From a bacterium (GTDB lineage: Bacteria > SAR324 > XYD2-FULL-50-16), in contig JAHJRI010000190.1 in NCBI GenBank assembly GCA_018830885.1, forward strand, positions 1 through 39,976: a DNA stretch of 39,976 nucleotides, given 5' to 3'. This document shows positions 1 to 6,362 of the stretch, one piece after another. Numbering within the stretch: the first letter of the stretch is position 1; each line of letters begins with the position of its first letter. Under the pieces are notes generated by a model that ran no database searches, was not told where the DNA came from, and saw only the letters and a program-made list of their open reading frames with translations. Made by a program: the position numbers and the translations under genes.

Positions 1-201
1 ATCCGTAAAAACTGTGAACGTCCCTTTAACCTGCTCAAACACCGTGAAGGGCTGGAAGTCATCCGGGTTCGTTCCCAACATGCCCTGATCAGTAAATGTA
101 GCATAACTACCATGGCTACTCTCCTGCTTGAAATGGAAAGTCGCTTAAGCAACCGGACGAAAGACAACCCGCAACTGACCATATTCCAGGTTGCGGCTTG
201 A
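1..201 (+). CDS. Transposase, C-terminal fragment (cut by window edge)
   Basis: The reading frame is open from the first base of the window and stops at 199-201, giving 66 residues. The peptide contains the segment NCERPFNLLKHREGLE followed by IRVRSQHAL, which I recognise as the C-terminal tail of a DDE-type transposase common in deltaproteobacteria. The catalytic part would lie left of the window, so activity cannot be judged. It runs in the same direction as most of the window and marks either an insertion sequence bordering the element or an insertion inside it. The exact IS family is not certain from the tail alone. Confidence 0.65.
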   Translation: MRKNCERPFNLLKHREGLEVIRVRSQHALISKCSITTMATLLLEMESRLSNRTKDNPQLTIFQVAA

Positions 202-560
202 GCCGACAAGCAGACAAACATACACGTTGATCATTTCACGATAATACGGACCGCTGTTATCAGCCGGATATCCCGGCAGCGGGCAACAACAAATTTATGG
301 GGCAGCAGAACATGCGGCTCTGGGCCTGTTTGCGACAAACAAAACTAACATCCTTAAAATCAATATGTTATAACCATACGCCCTGAGAATTCACCACAGA
401 ACCCTTTTTTCGCCCATCCGAAGTGAGAATCGTTGACGGCTCATCGGAATCAGGCCGGGACATGCAACCGGAAACAACTCATCTTTGAGCCCTGATCGTA
501 CGAAATCTCGTCGGATGACTGAAAAAAGTTGGCTTTGATCCACCGAATAACTGTTTTTGT
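202..560. other. Intergenic stretch, no convincing gene
   Basis: This stretch lies between the transposase tail and the AbiEii-like fragment. I see no ribosome-binding site with a credible ORF. The 64-codon minus-strand frame at 391-585 has no recognisable motif. Part of the region probably belongs to the end of the upstream insertion sequence, but I could not find its terminal inverted repeat because the left end is outside the window. Confidence 0.4.
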
Positions 561-1052
561 GTGAACGCCGGATACTTTTCAACACACTTTAAAGGTGGTA
601 ATCTGCGAAATATTGAAAAAGATTTTGCTGCGATTATCACGCCAGGCCTTCATCTGGCCTTTTTAGACAAACAGAAGATTTCCCTGGATGGTATTACGCT
701 GCAGGGCGAACAAGCCAATCGGGATATTTGGGTATGTGGTCCAGCTGCATTCGTGGTGCTGAAATCCCTGGCGTTTGATCAGAGAGGGGAAAACAAGGAC
801 GCATACGATCTATTCTACATGATCCGTAATTACGGTAGCGGTGTTGATGATGTCTGCAAATGTCTTGATCCTTTGCTCAAGGAGGATCTGACACAGACAG
901 CTCTCAAAATTTTGCATCGCGATTTTTCAAGGCTGGATGGTATTGGTCCCAGCCGCGTCGCAATGTTCCTCTTTGGAGAGATAAATAACGAGATCCAGGC
1001 AGATGTTGTCGGTTTCGTTAAAGACCTGCTGAAAAAGTGTGGTGTTAGTTAG
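561..1052 (+). pseudogene. AbiEii/AbiGii-like nucleotidyltransferase, N-terminally truncated
   Basis: The 163 residues contain a segment (FKGGNLRNIEKDF, then CGPAAFVVLKSLAFDQR followed by KDAYDLFYM) that resembles the C-terminal half of AbiEii/AbiGii-type nucleotidyltransferase toxins. In full-length members of this family the catalytic nucleotidyltransferase motifs lie N-terminal to this part. Here the frame is closed by a stop at 516-518, the only start codon is a GTG at 561 without a clear Shine-Dalgarno sequence, and the catalytic motifs are absent. I therefore read it as the remnant of a phage-defence or toxin gene, possibly cut when the transposase to its left arrived. No AbiEi-like antitoxin is seen. 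The family call is from pattern recognition and is moderate. Confidence 0.55.
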
Positions 1053-1443
1053 TGTTTTTTTATACCTGTCTAAAATAATAGAACAAAGATCAGTTTTCCC
1101 CTGAACTTATCAACAGACCACTGAATAGCCGATTCAACCGATTTTTCCATCATAAACGGCAACAGACTTATTTCAACCTCAATTGGACAGACATCAAATC
1201 ACCTGTAAGCGGAGAATATTTTTTTGGCTCAGCTGGCCTAATGGAAGCATCTGCTATCGCCCAACTCCCTGTCCCTCATCAAAATAACATCATCTCATAA
1301 TTTCAATCAGTTATTAAATATAAATCCTGATTGAGAACATAATAAAATCCCGGCCAACCATTTCATTCTTCCCGATCTTCCTTCATTATCCTGCAGGCTG
1401 TTATCACAGCCGGTAGCAGATTCCCTCCTGTAAGCTATATCCG
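1053..1443. other. A+T-rich intergenic stretch, no gene seen
   Basis: About 390 bases separate the truncated toxin gene from the structured leader. I see no ORF with a plausible start, no tRNA and no clear repeat. It may hold the promoter of the leader RNA, but no convincing -35/-10 pair stands out. Confidence 0.4.
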
Positions 1444-1790
1444 GCAGTCAGGCCGCTGAATTTTAGTGCCTGACTGCTACCTTTAAAATTTCCTCCCACA
1501 ACTCGGATAAGGATCGACGGCAGGCTGATGCCTTACGATCCCTGATCCATCCAGCGCGGGTTTCCTCAAAAGCCGTTCCAAATCCGTACCTGATTTGTCG
1601 GCCTTGTCAGGCCTAACGGTTTTGAAGCACCCGCTTACCCTGGCTGTCTCAGCAGGCGGTGTAAACGGTTTAATGGACATTTTTTTCATCAGGTCCCTGA
1701 CACGTTGCGAAGGGACCTGACAGAAAAAGATTGCCGGAAGGCGGGTTTCATCGTTTATTTCAGGGTTCAGCTTTACGTTGTTTTTGCTGG
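1444..1790 (+). ncRNA. Structured leader, copy A (upstream of radC)
   Basis: This region resembles 33129-33470 over its whole length. Hairpins visible here: a 10-bp stem at 1444-1453/1468-1477; GGATCG..CGATCC at 1511-1516/1536-1541, with GGCA/TGCC inside; a long-range stem pairing CAAAAgCCGTT with AACGGTTTTG around 1566-1626; nested CAAATC/GATTTG and GGCCT/AGGCC hairpins; and CAGGTCCCT/AGGGACCTG at 1690-1719. The second copy keeps these pairings while changing the bases (GGCCT/AGGCC becomes GGCCC/GGGCC), which is the mark of selected structure. It ends about 35 nt before the radC start. I recall an Rfam family named radC RNA that sits before radC and antirestriction genes; this may be a member. 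A folded single-strand promoter is the other reading. Confidence 0.75.
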
Positions 1791-1824
1791 ATCGGCTATC
1801 AATCCTTATTCAGAGGGGGTTACC

Positions 1825-2406
1825 ATGACATACAATCCAGACTTTTCCAAAATGGATGTCCGCCAGATTCTGACCTATTGCTTTCATGTACCGGCAGAAG
1901 ATATGAGAGGCGATTCCATCGGTGACGTGTTTTCGAGCTTGAGGGAAAACGGATCCAAGCATGTAGTCGACGGTCTGTTGACCATTTTTGACCGGTACGC
2001 AGAAGAACAGGCCAGTCGTATGAAAGGCGAGGTGTTCAACAGTTCGCGAAAAATTTTCGATGCCTTGCGGCTGATGTTCGTCGGGAAAAAGCAGGAGGAG
2101 TTTTTTGTGGTGTTGCTGGATAACCGTTACAGGGCGATGGACGAGCCCATCCTGATCACTAAGGGAACACTCAACCGTTCACTTGTGCATCCCCGGGAAG
2201 TATTCGCGCCCGCAGTCGAAGCCAGAGCGGCCGCCTGTTTTCTGATTCACTGCCACCCGTCCGGAGACGTCACGCCGTCAACACAGGATATTGAGATTAC
2301 CAAAAGGCTCAGAGAAGCAGGCGACATTATCGGAATCAATGTGATTGACCATATTATCTTCGGAGCGAATCAGTATTACTCATTTGTCGATGAGGATCTG
2401 ATGTAA
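1825..2406 (+). CDS. radC: RadC-like JAB-domain protein
   Basis: The protein has 193 residues and belongs to the RadC/MPN(+) family of predicted metal-dependent JAB proteins, common on conjugative elements and often grouped with antirestriction genes. The metal-binding signature IHCHPSGDVTPSTQD spans about residues 141-155 (His142, His144, Ser146, Asp155), with an acidic pair near residues 91-92 as the likely catalytic glutamate. The usual HNH order reads HCH here. The helix-hairpin-helix part found in chromosomal RadC is absent, as is normal for mobile-element versions. I chose the ATG at 1825 because GAGGGGG lies just upstream; a longer frame from 1705 would run through the conserved leader hairpin. 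It is preceded by the structured leader and followed directly by a terminator, so it is probably monocistronic. The molecular role of RadC proteins is not firmly known. Confidence 0.9.
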   Translation: MTYNPDFSKMDVRQILTYCFHVPAEDMRGDSIGDVFSSLRENGSKHVVDGLLTIFDRYAEEQASRMKGEVFNSSRKIFDALRLMFVGKKQEEFFVVLLDNRYRAMDEPILITKGTLNRSLVHPREVFAPAVEARAAACFLIHCHPSGDVTPSTQDIEITKRLREAGDIIGINVIDHIIFGANQYYSFVDEDLM

Positions 2407-2412
2407 TCGAAC

Positions 2413-2433
2413 AGCCGCCGCAAGGCGGCTTTT
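2413..2433 (+). terminator. Rho-independent terminator after radC
   Basis: A perfect 7-bp stem AGCCGCC-gcaa-GGCGGCT is followed by TTT, 7 bases after the radC stop codon. Confidence 0.85.
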
Positions 2434-2560
2434 AAAAATTCCACCAGACGGCCTGGCCTTTGCCGGTTTTTAAGATTGCTTTTCCAATTTGGAGACCGCC
2501 GTCGACACCCAAAATCAAATTTTCCCTTTCCCAATTTCCAAGGGTCAAAAGAGCTGCTCT

Positions 2561-2665
2561 CTTACAAGCCCACATCCAGAATCCATATATCCACACCTGA
2601 CAACCAGGTTTCCACATCATCGAAAACCAGTTCCACACTCAGAAAGCTCCTTTCCACAAATCCAA
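2561..2665 (+). repeat. Array of five CCACA motifs phased at exactly 21 bp
   Basis: CCACA begins at 2570, 2591, 2612, 2633 and 2654, so the spacing is exactly 21 bp four times in a row. The preceding bases are mostly TTT, TAT or GTT, so units 2, 3 and 5 differ from the DnaA-box consensus TTWTNCACA by only one base. Outside the core the units are not identical, unlike classic plasmid iterons. Two helical turns between sites would put a bound protein on one face of the DNA. The array lies between radC and the relaxosome genes, next to an oriT-like hairpin and an A+T-rich stretch, so it may be a replication origin or an accessory binding array at oriT. Confidence 0.7.
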
Positions 2666-2716
2666 CCATTGACAGACCTTGAAATTTTCTGCAAATCTAC
2701 TTATTAAGTGCTTAGC

Positions 2717-2752
2717 AGGAAACGCATATTACCATACGCTAATATGTTTCTT
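2717..2752. other. Imperfect inverted repeat, candidate oriT hairpin
   Basis: GAAACGCATATTA (2719-2731) pairs with TAATATGTTTC (2740-2750) apart from a 2-nt bulge, around an 8-nt loop. It sits about 150 bp upstream of the mobC-like gene and about 1.1 kb upstream of the relaxase gene. In mobilisable elements a relaxase-recognition hairpin beside the nick site often lies just upstream of mobC and relaxase genes. I do not recognise a known nick sequence, so the assignment is positional. Confidence 0.4.
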
Positions 2753-2801
2753 ACTGGGTCGCTCTGCTTAGTCCAATCATAATCGTGTTTCTTAAACTGT
2801 C

Positions 2802-2833
2802 TTGATAACTGATTTATAAGATATATACATATC
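2802..2833 (+). promoter_or_regulatory. Putative promoter with operator for the mobilisation genes
   Basis: TTGATA (2802-2807) and TATACA (2824-2829) are separated by 16 bp. An inverted repeat GATAT/ATATC (2820-2824/2829-2833) overlaps the -10 box, as expected for autoregulation by a relaxosome DNA-binding protein. It lies about 75 bp upstream of the mobC-like start. Confidence 0.45.
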
Positions 2834-2904
2834 TAAACCGGTGTATGGAAAAGAAATACAATAGATTCGGCAATTAACATACAATCAGTCCGTTTCTAAC
2901 CCAC

Positions 2905-3312
2905 ATGAACCTTAAAACACTCAGGAAGTCGATCAGAATAGATACAGATCTGGATTCAAAAATCGAATCCTTCATGAAGTCCGCCCAGGATCCGGAAGCA
3001 GAAAAAGTGATTGGCAAAAAAACAGTAGGTAGCTCCAAAAGGAAGGCCATCAAGTATCTGTTCAACGCCTGGTTTGATCCCCGCGGGTTTAAATCGCGGG
3101 GGCTTTTTGATGGTTCTCTGATCAAACTTTCTGAAAATACGGATCAAATAAAATCAATAGGCCAGGAACTGAACCGGATCGTGCATGCCATCAACGCGGG
3201 ACAGCCCCCAAAGGGAAACCGCCTGGAGGTTTTAATGCAGGTGCAAGGAATTATTGCTGAAAACATGGAGCAGTTAACCCGTTTTTCAACCAGTATTAAA
3301 ATAGATGAATAG
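2905..3312 (+). CDS. MobC-like relaxosome accessory protein
   Basis: The product has 135 residues. Its C-terminal half contains the stretch IKSIGQELNRIVHAINAG (about residues 83-100), which matches the helix typical of MobC/TraJ-type relaxosome proteins. The N-terminal 30 residues (LRKSIRIDTDLDSKIESFMK) look like a ribbon-helix-helix DNA-binding segment. Proteins of this kind bind near oriT and help the relaxase nick DNA. The stop codon overlaps the start of the next gene, and the relaxase gene follows, so the three genes form one operon. The ATG at 2905 has no strong Shine-Dalgarno sequence. A G+C-rich hairpin followed by T residues lies inside the coding sequence near 3079. Confidence 0.75.
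   Translation: MNLKTLRKSIRIDTDLDSKIESFMKSAQDPEAEKVIGKKTVGSSKRKAIKYLFNAWFDPRGFKSRGLFDGSLIKLSENTDQIKSIGQELNRIVHAINAGQPPKGNRLEVLMQVQGIIAENMEQLTRFSTSIKIDE
3079..3107 (+). terminator. Terminator-like hairpin inside the mobC-like gene
   Basis: CCCCGCG (3079-3085) pairs perfectly with CGCGGGG (3095-3101) and is followed after GGC by five T residues. It looks like an intrinsic terminator but lies within codons for PRGFKSRG of the mobC-like protein. It may attenuate transcription of the relaxase operon, or it may be a coincidence of coding. Confidence 0.3.
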
Positions 3313-3865
3313 CCCGCTTTCTGAAAAGATTTGTATCATCTGCAACAAAACCAAACCCCTGGTTGACTTTTACAAGCATCCAAAGCTGAAGCTGGGCCGG
3401 GAAAATCAGTGCAGGGACTGTAAAAAGGAAAGTGTCAAACAGAGGCGTAAACTGGCAGCGGCGATGAAAGGGCCGGCCGATACCCCGGCGGTTGCCGAAG
3501 GTTTTCCGGTTGATTTCACCTTTGATAAGACGCAAATCAAGCAAGTTGAAACCCTGATGGCAGAAGAACATAAGGACAGCTTTTCAGCGGCTTTCAGGCA
3601 TATTGTCGCATCTGCAATTGATACCGAAAAACACTTCACGCCCCATGCCTTCAGCAGGGCGACCTCCGTACTGGATGCCAACCTGTTTCAGCTTATACAT
3701 ATCAAAAGCAACCTCTCACAGCTTTATGACGGCTACCTGACAGGCAAGGCTCCGGGGATCGGATCCCAGGTCGAAGGTCTGAAGGAGCTGATTGATCTCT
3801 GTGCTAAGCAGATCCTGATGATTACAACACTGTTCAGAGCCGAAGCCTTCGCCCGGTCGGAATAA
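3305..3865 (+). CDS. Zinc-finger protein in the relaxosome operon, function unknown
   Basis: The 186-residue product begins with two CxxC pairs (CIIC near residue 10 and CRDC near residue 36) separated by basic and aromatic residues, which should bind one zinc ion. The middle part (SFSAAFRHIVASAI) resembles a helix of ribbon-helix-helix proteins, and the C-terminal half (LDANLFQLIHIKSNLSQLYDGYL) has the heptad look of MobC-type proteins. The ATG overlaps the end of the mobC-like gene by 8 bp and the relaxase starts 6 bp after its stop, so translation is probably coupled. I infer a second relaxosome component that binds oriT or nicked DNA. I do not recognise a named family. Confidence 0.7.
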   Translation: MNSPLSEKICIICNKTKPLVDFYKHPKLKLGRENQCRDCKKESVKQRRKLAAAMKGPADTPAVAEGFPVDFTFDKTQIKQVETLMAEEHKDSFSAAFRHIVASAIDTEKHFTPHAFSRATSVLDANLFQLIHIKSNLSQLYDGYLTGKAPGIGSQVEGLKELIDLCAKQILMITTLFRAEAFARSE

Positions 3866-3871
3866 ATTCAT

Positions 3872-5530
3872 ATGGCGTTAAAATACTACGACAGATCCAT
3901 ACTCGAAGAGGAGTTTAAAAGACGCAGCGCTCGCATTGTCTCGGAGAACGCTTACATCCAGCGCGGATCACACTCCGGTTATTTTTCTCAATCCAGCAGG
4001 AGTCCAGATTCTACCTATACAGAGGTCGTTTCCAAATTTATTCACCATGCAGGTAATGTAAAGGACCTGGTCCGGTATGTTGCGGATAAAGAAAAGACTG
4101 AAAGCGAAGCGCTCATTTTCTATCCCGACGGGTCAAAAATTTCCAGAGACAACCTCAATCAGCTCCAAAACTACTGGCATAAACGCAATATCAGGGACAC
4201 CAGAGCCAACGCCAGGCATTCCACGCATATTGTTTTATCCACAAAGGAAGAAATCACCACCGAGAACATAGAGATACTTAGGGATGTCGTATCCAATCTC
4301 GTATCCAAACGGTTTACCGCCAACGGCTTTGACAGTTTTTTTACCATTCATACAGACAAGGCACACCTGCATGCGCATGTCGTTCTTCACAACCGGAGTA
4401 TCATCACGGGTAAAAAGATCCGGTTTTCGAAATATTCCGACATGCACCACATCAGACATGAATTTGCCTCCTTGTTGAGGTCCAAAGGGTTCCACTACTG
4501 TGCAACCTTGAAAAAGGACTCGATGAAGGTTCTGGACGGTGCATCACAGCAGAAGACCAATCAGAATTATGTCTTAAACCAGGTTGAAAACGAACTGGGA
4601 CCCACCGCCCGGGCCTGGGTAAAAAAACAGTTTATCCTTAAATACTCAGACAATCCCGATCTTGCTAAAAAGGCGAAGATGAATCTGGTCTTGATCCGCA
4701 ATTATTCTGACCCCAAAGCCCGGACGCAGATTGATACCCAGGTGGCTGCATATCAGAAACAGAAAGAGAAATGGGACGTCAAAAAAACGTTGATTGAAAA
4801 ATACAGTTCCTTTGATGAAAAGTGGGTTGGCCGTTATGTTGATGCGGTATACGCCTCCCAGCAATACTTTGAAAAACGCTATCATTCAAACGACAGGTCG
4901 TCGGTTGCAAAATACGAGTCCGTCTCAGGCCTTGTCGAGAAACTGGTTGAGGTTGATCTCAGCGATAAGATTCAGGGCTTTATCGACCGGGAAACCCTGA
5001 AACAGACGCGGGATAACGAGGTGAAAGCATTTGGCCGGTACGGCGATATCGGCAGGCTCTATCTTCGTCAGCTGCATAAAAACCAGGATTTTGCCAAGAC
5101 GGACAAGCAAAGGGAGATCATCCGGCAGAAAATCGATGATCTGAAAAAGGGCTCGGTTGACGAGACCGAATTCGATTACTTTAAAAACGCCAACGCAAAG
5201 AATAATTTCGAGCCGTTCAAAAATTTCTTTCCCCAGCGCATGCTGGCTATCAAGAAACGTATTGCGGGCAAAGCCGGTGTTGATGTTTCAGAGGTTACCG
5301 AAGCGGAGAAGATCTTTTCACTCTATCTGGCAAGAAGGGCCTCTGATTCTGTTTATGCATACAGGCATTTTGAATCTGCCGTCGAACGTTATACGGATAT
5401 CTTAAAATCCGGCATTGACGAGCGTCTGTACCGCTTTTCCAAAACCCTGGATCAAAAACTCGCCAATCTCCCTGAACAAAAGCTGGAGATTCAAAAGAAA
5501 GCTGTTGATCCAGAGGTTAAGATTCAGTGA
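3872..5530 (+). CDS. Conjugative relaxase (HUH, MOBP/MOBQ-like)
   Basis: The 552-residue protein carries the relaxase metal-binding motif HTDKAHLHAHVVLHN at about residues 160-174, giving the three-histidine cluster His165, His167 and His169. Upstream lie HHAGNVKDLVRYVADKE (residues 58-74) and several N-terminal tyrosines (Tyr5, Tyr6, Tyr28, Tyr37), one of which probably forms the covalent link to the 5' end at nic. There is no helicase or primase domain; residues beyond about 230 are charged and mostly helical. The family cleaves oriT and pilots the strand through the type IV channel. It is the third gene of a tight operon after the MobC-like and zinc-finger genes. Exact MOB class would need a profile search. 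Confidence 0.9.
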   Translation: MALKYYDRSILEEEFKRRSARIVSENAYIQRGSHSGYFSQSSRSPDSTYTEVVSKFIHHAGNVKDLVRYVADKEKTESEALIFYPDGSKISRDNLNQLQNYWHKRNIRDTRANARHSTHIVLSTKEEITTENIEILRDVVSNLVSKRFTANGFDSFFTIHTDKAHLHAHVVLHNRSIITGKKIRFSKYSDMHHIRHEFASLLRSKGFHYCATLKKDSMKVLDGASQQKTNQNYVLNQVENELGPTARAWVKKQFILKYSDNPDLAKKAKMNLVLIRNYSDPKARTQIDTQVAAYQKQKEKWDVKKTLIEKYSSFDEKWVGRYVDAVYASQQYFEKRYHSNDRSSVAKYESVSGLVEKLVEVDLSDKIQGFIDRETLKQTRDNEVKAFGRYGDIGRLYLRQLHKNQDFAKTDKQREIIRQKIDDLKKGSVDETEFDYFKNANAKNNFEPFKNFFPQRMLAIKKRIAGKAGVDVSEVTEAEKIFSLYLARRASDSVYAYRHFESAVERYTDILKSGIDERLYRFSKTLDQKLANLPEQKLEIQKKAVDPEVKIQ

Positions 5531-5586
5531 AGTAACGGGCTTTTTCGGTTTTATGATCATGAATTCACCTCCTTCAGATCTTCCTG

Positions 5587-5621
5587 TTGACATTTATCAT
5601 TTTGGTGATAAAATTTTATCA
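5587..5621 (+). promoter_or_regulatory. Promoter and palindromic operator of the toxin-antitoxin pair
   Basis: A -35 TTGACA (5587-5592) and a -10 TAAAAT (5609-5614) are 16 bp apart. Two inverted repeats overlap them: TTATCA/TGATAA (5594-5599/5606-5611) and the perfect 16-bp palindrome at 5606-5621 (TGATAAAA/TTTTATCA). This arrangement fits autorepression by the antitoxin-toxin complex, with the operators sharing one half-site. Confidence 0.75.
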
Positions 5622-5650
5622 TATAAATGACTCTAAACAGGAGAGAGATT

Positions 5651-5917
5651 ATGACTACTATAATAAGACCGATATCCGATTTGCGGAATCGGGCGAATGA
5701 AATTTCAGAACTTTGTCACTCAGCAGACCAGCCGGTTTTTATTACCAAAAATGGCAAGGGAGATTTAGTGGTGATGAGCCAGTCACGGTATGATCGACTT
5801 CAGAACACACTCGATTTATATCGGAAACTGGGAGAGGCTGAAATTCTTGACGCCGCAGGAGAAAGTGGAATTACTCATGAGCAGTTAATGATGAAATTGA
5901 AGGCAAAAATAAAATGA
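5651..5917 (+). CDS. Phd/YefM-family antitoxin
   Basis: The 88-residue product begins with TTIIRPISDLRNRANEIS and continues with VFITKNGKGDLVVMS, the characteristic N-terminal fold of Phd/YefM antitoxins that binds operator DNA. The C-terminal part would wrap and neutralise the toxin. I chose the ATG at 5651 because GGAGAG lies immediately upstream; a longer frame from 5627 would add eight unrelated residues. The stop codon overlaps the toxin start (ATGA), giving coupled translation. A strong promoter and double palindrome precede it. The pair probably keeps the mobile element in the population by post-segregational killing. Confidence 0.9.
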   Translation: MTTIIRPISDLRNRANEISELCHSADQPVFITKNGKGDLVVMSQSRYDRLQNTLDLYRKLGEAEILDAAGESGITHEQLMMKLKAKIK

Positions 5918-6219
5918 GCGATTCTTATGAAATCCGCTATCTAAAAACGGCTGAAGACGATCTTGATGAGATTTTTGACTACATTCTAAGTGATCGTCCA
6001 ACTGCCGCAGTTACATTACTTGAAAAATTCGATGAATCAATCTCCAAACTGACCCTGAATCCGGAACTCGGTGTTGTGCCAAAGGATGACCGGCTGAAAA
6101 ACCTGGGTTATCGGATGCTGATTATTGATAAATACCTTGTGTTCTATGTGATTAAAGGGACGATTGTACAAATCAGAAGAATCATTCATGGGGCAAGGCA
6201 ATACAACCACCTAATTTAA
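5914..6219 (+). CDS. RelE/ParE-family toxin
   Basis: The 101-residue protein has the ParE/RelE pattern: YLKTAEDDLDEIFDYI at the N-terminus, then a helical hairpin (AVTLLEKFDESISKL), NPELGVVPKDDR, and the C-terminal strands YRMLIIDKYLVFYVI and IVQIRRIIHGARQY. The N-terminal helix pattern and central arginine-poor core favour the ParE branch (gyrase poison) over mRNA-cleaving RelE, but this cannot be proved from sequence. It overlaps the antitoxin gene by 4 bp and is the last gene of the pair. Confidence 0.88.
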   Translation: MSDSYEIRYLKTAEDDLDEIFDYILSDRPTAAVTLLEKFDESISKLTLNPELGVVPKDDRLKNLGYRMLIIDKYLVFYVIKGTIVQIRRIIHGARQYNHLI

Positions 6220-6362
6220 ATGGACAATATTAAACATCAGGAGTTTTCATCCTTTCAAAGCAAATCATGATTCTGTTGAAGTGCAGAGGGATCTGACAGG
6301 CAGAAGAAAATTGTAATCAAAACCGTGTCGTTTTAGATCTTTTCTTCGCTTGCCCCGTTTAG

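Noticed and set aside
391-585. 64-codon minus-strand frame near the left edge
   Set aside because: No ribosome-binding site, no motif, and its start lies inside the AbiEii-like remnant.
1483-1689. 68-codon minus-strand frame across structured leader A
   Set aside because: The same region is explained by conserved base pairing; the corresponding frame in copy B is of different length and sequence.
2561-2665. CRISPR array
   Set aside because: The period is 21 bp with only a 5-base common core; there are no repeats of 25-40 bp with spacers and no cas genes.
6283-6313. Possible third copy of the leader's last hairpin (AGGGATCTGACAG, then AGAAAATTG)
   Set aside because: Only the 3' strand resembles the leader; the 5' strand and all upstream hairpins are missing, so it may be chance.
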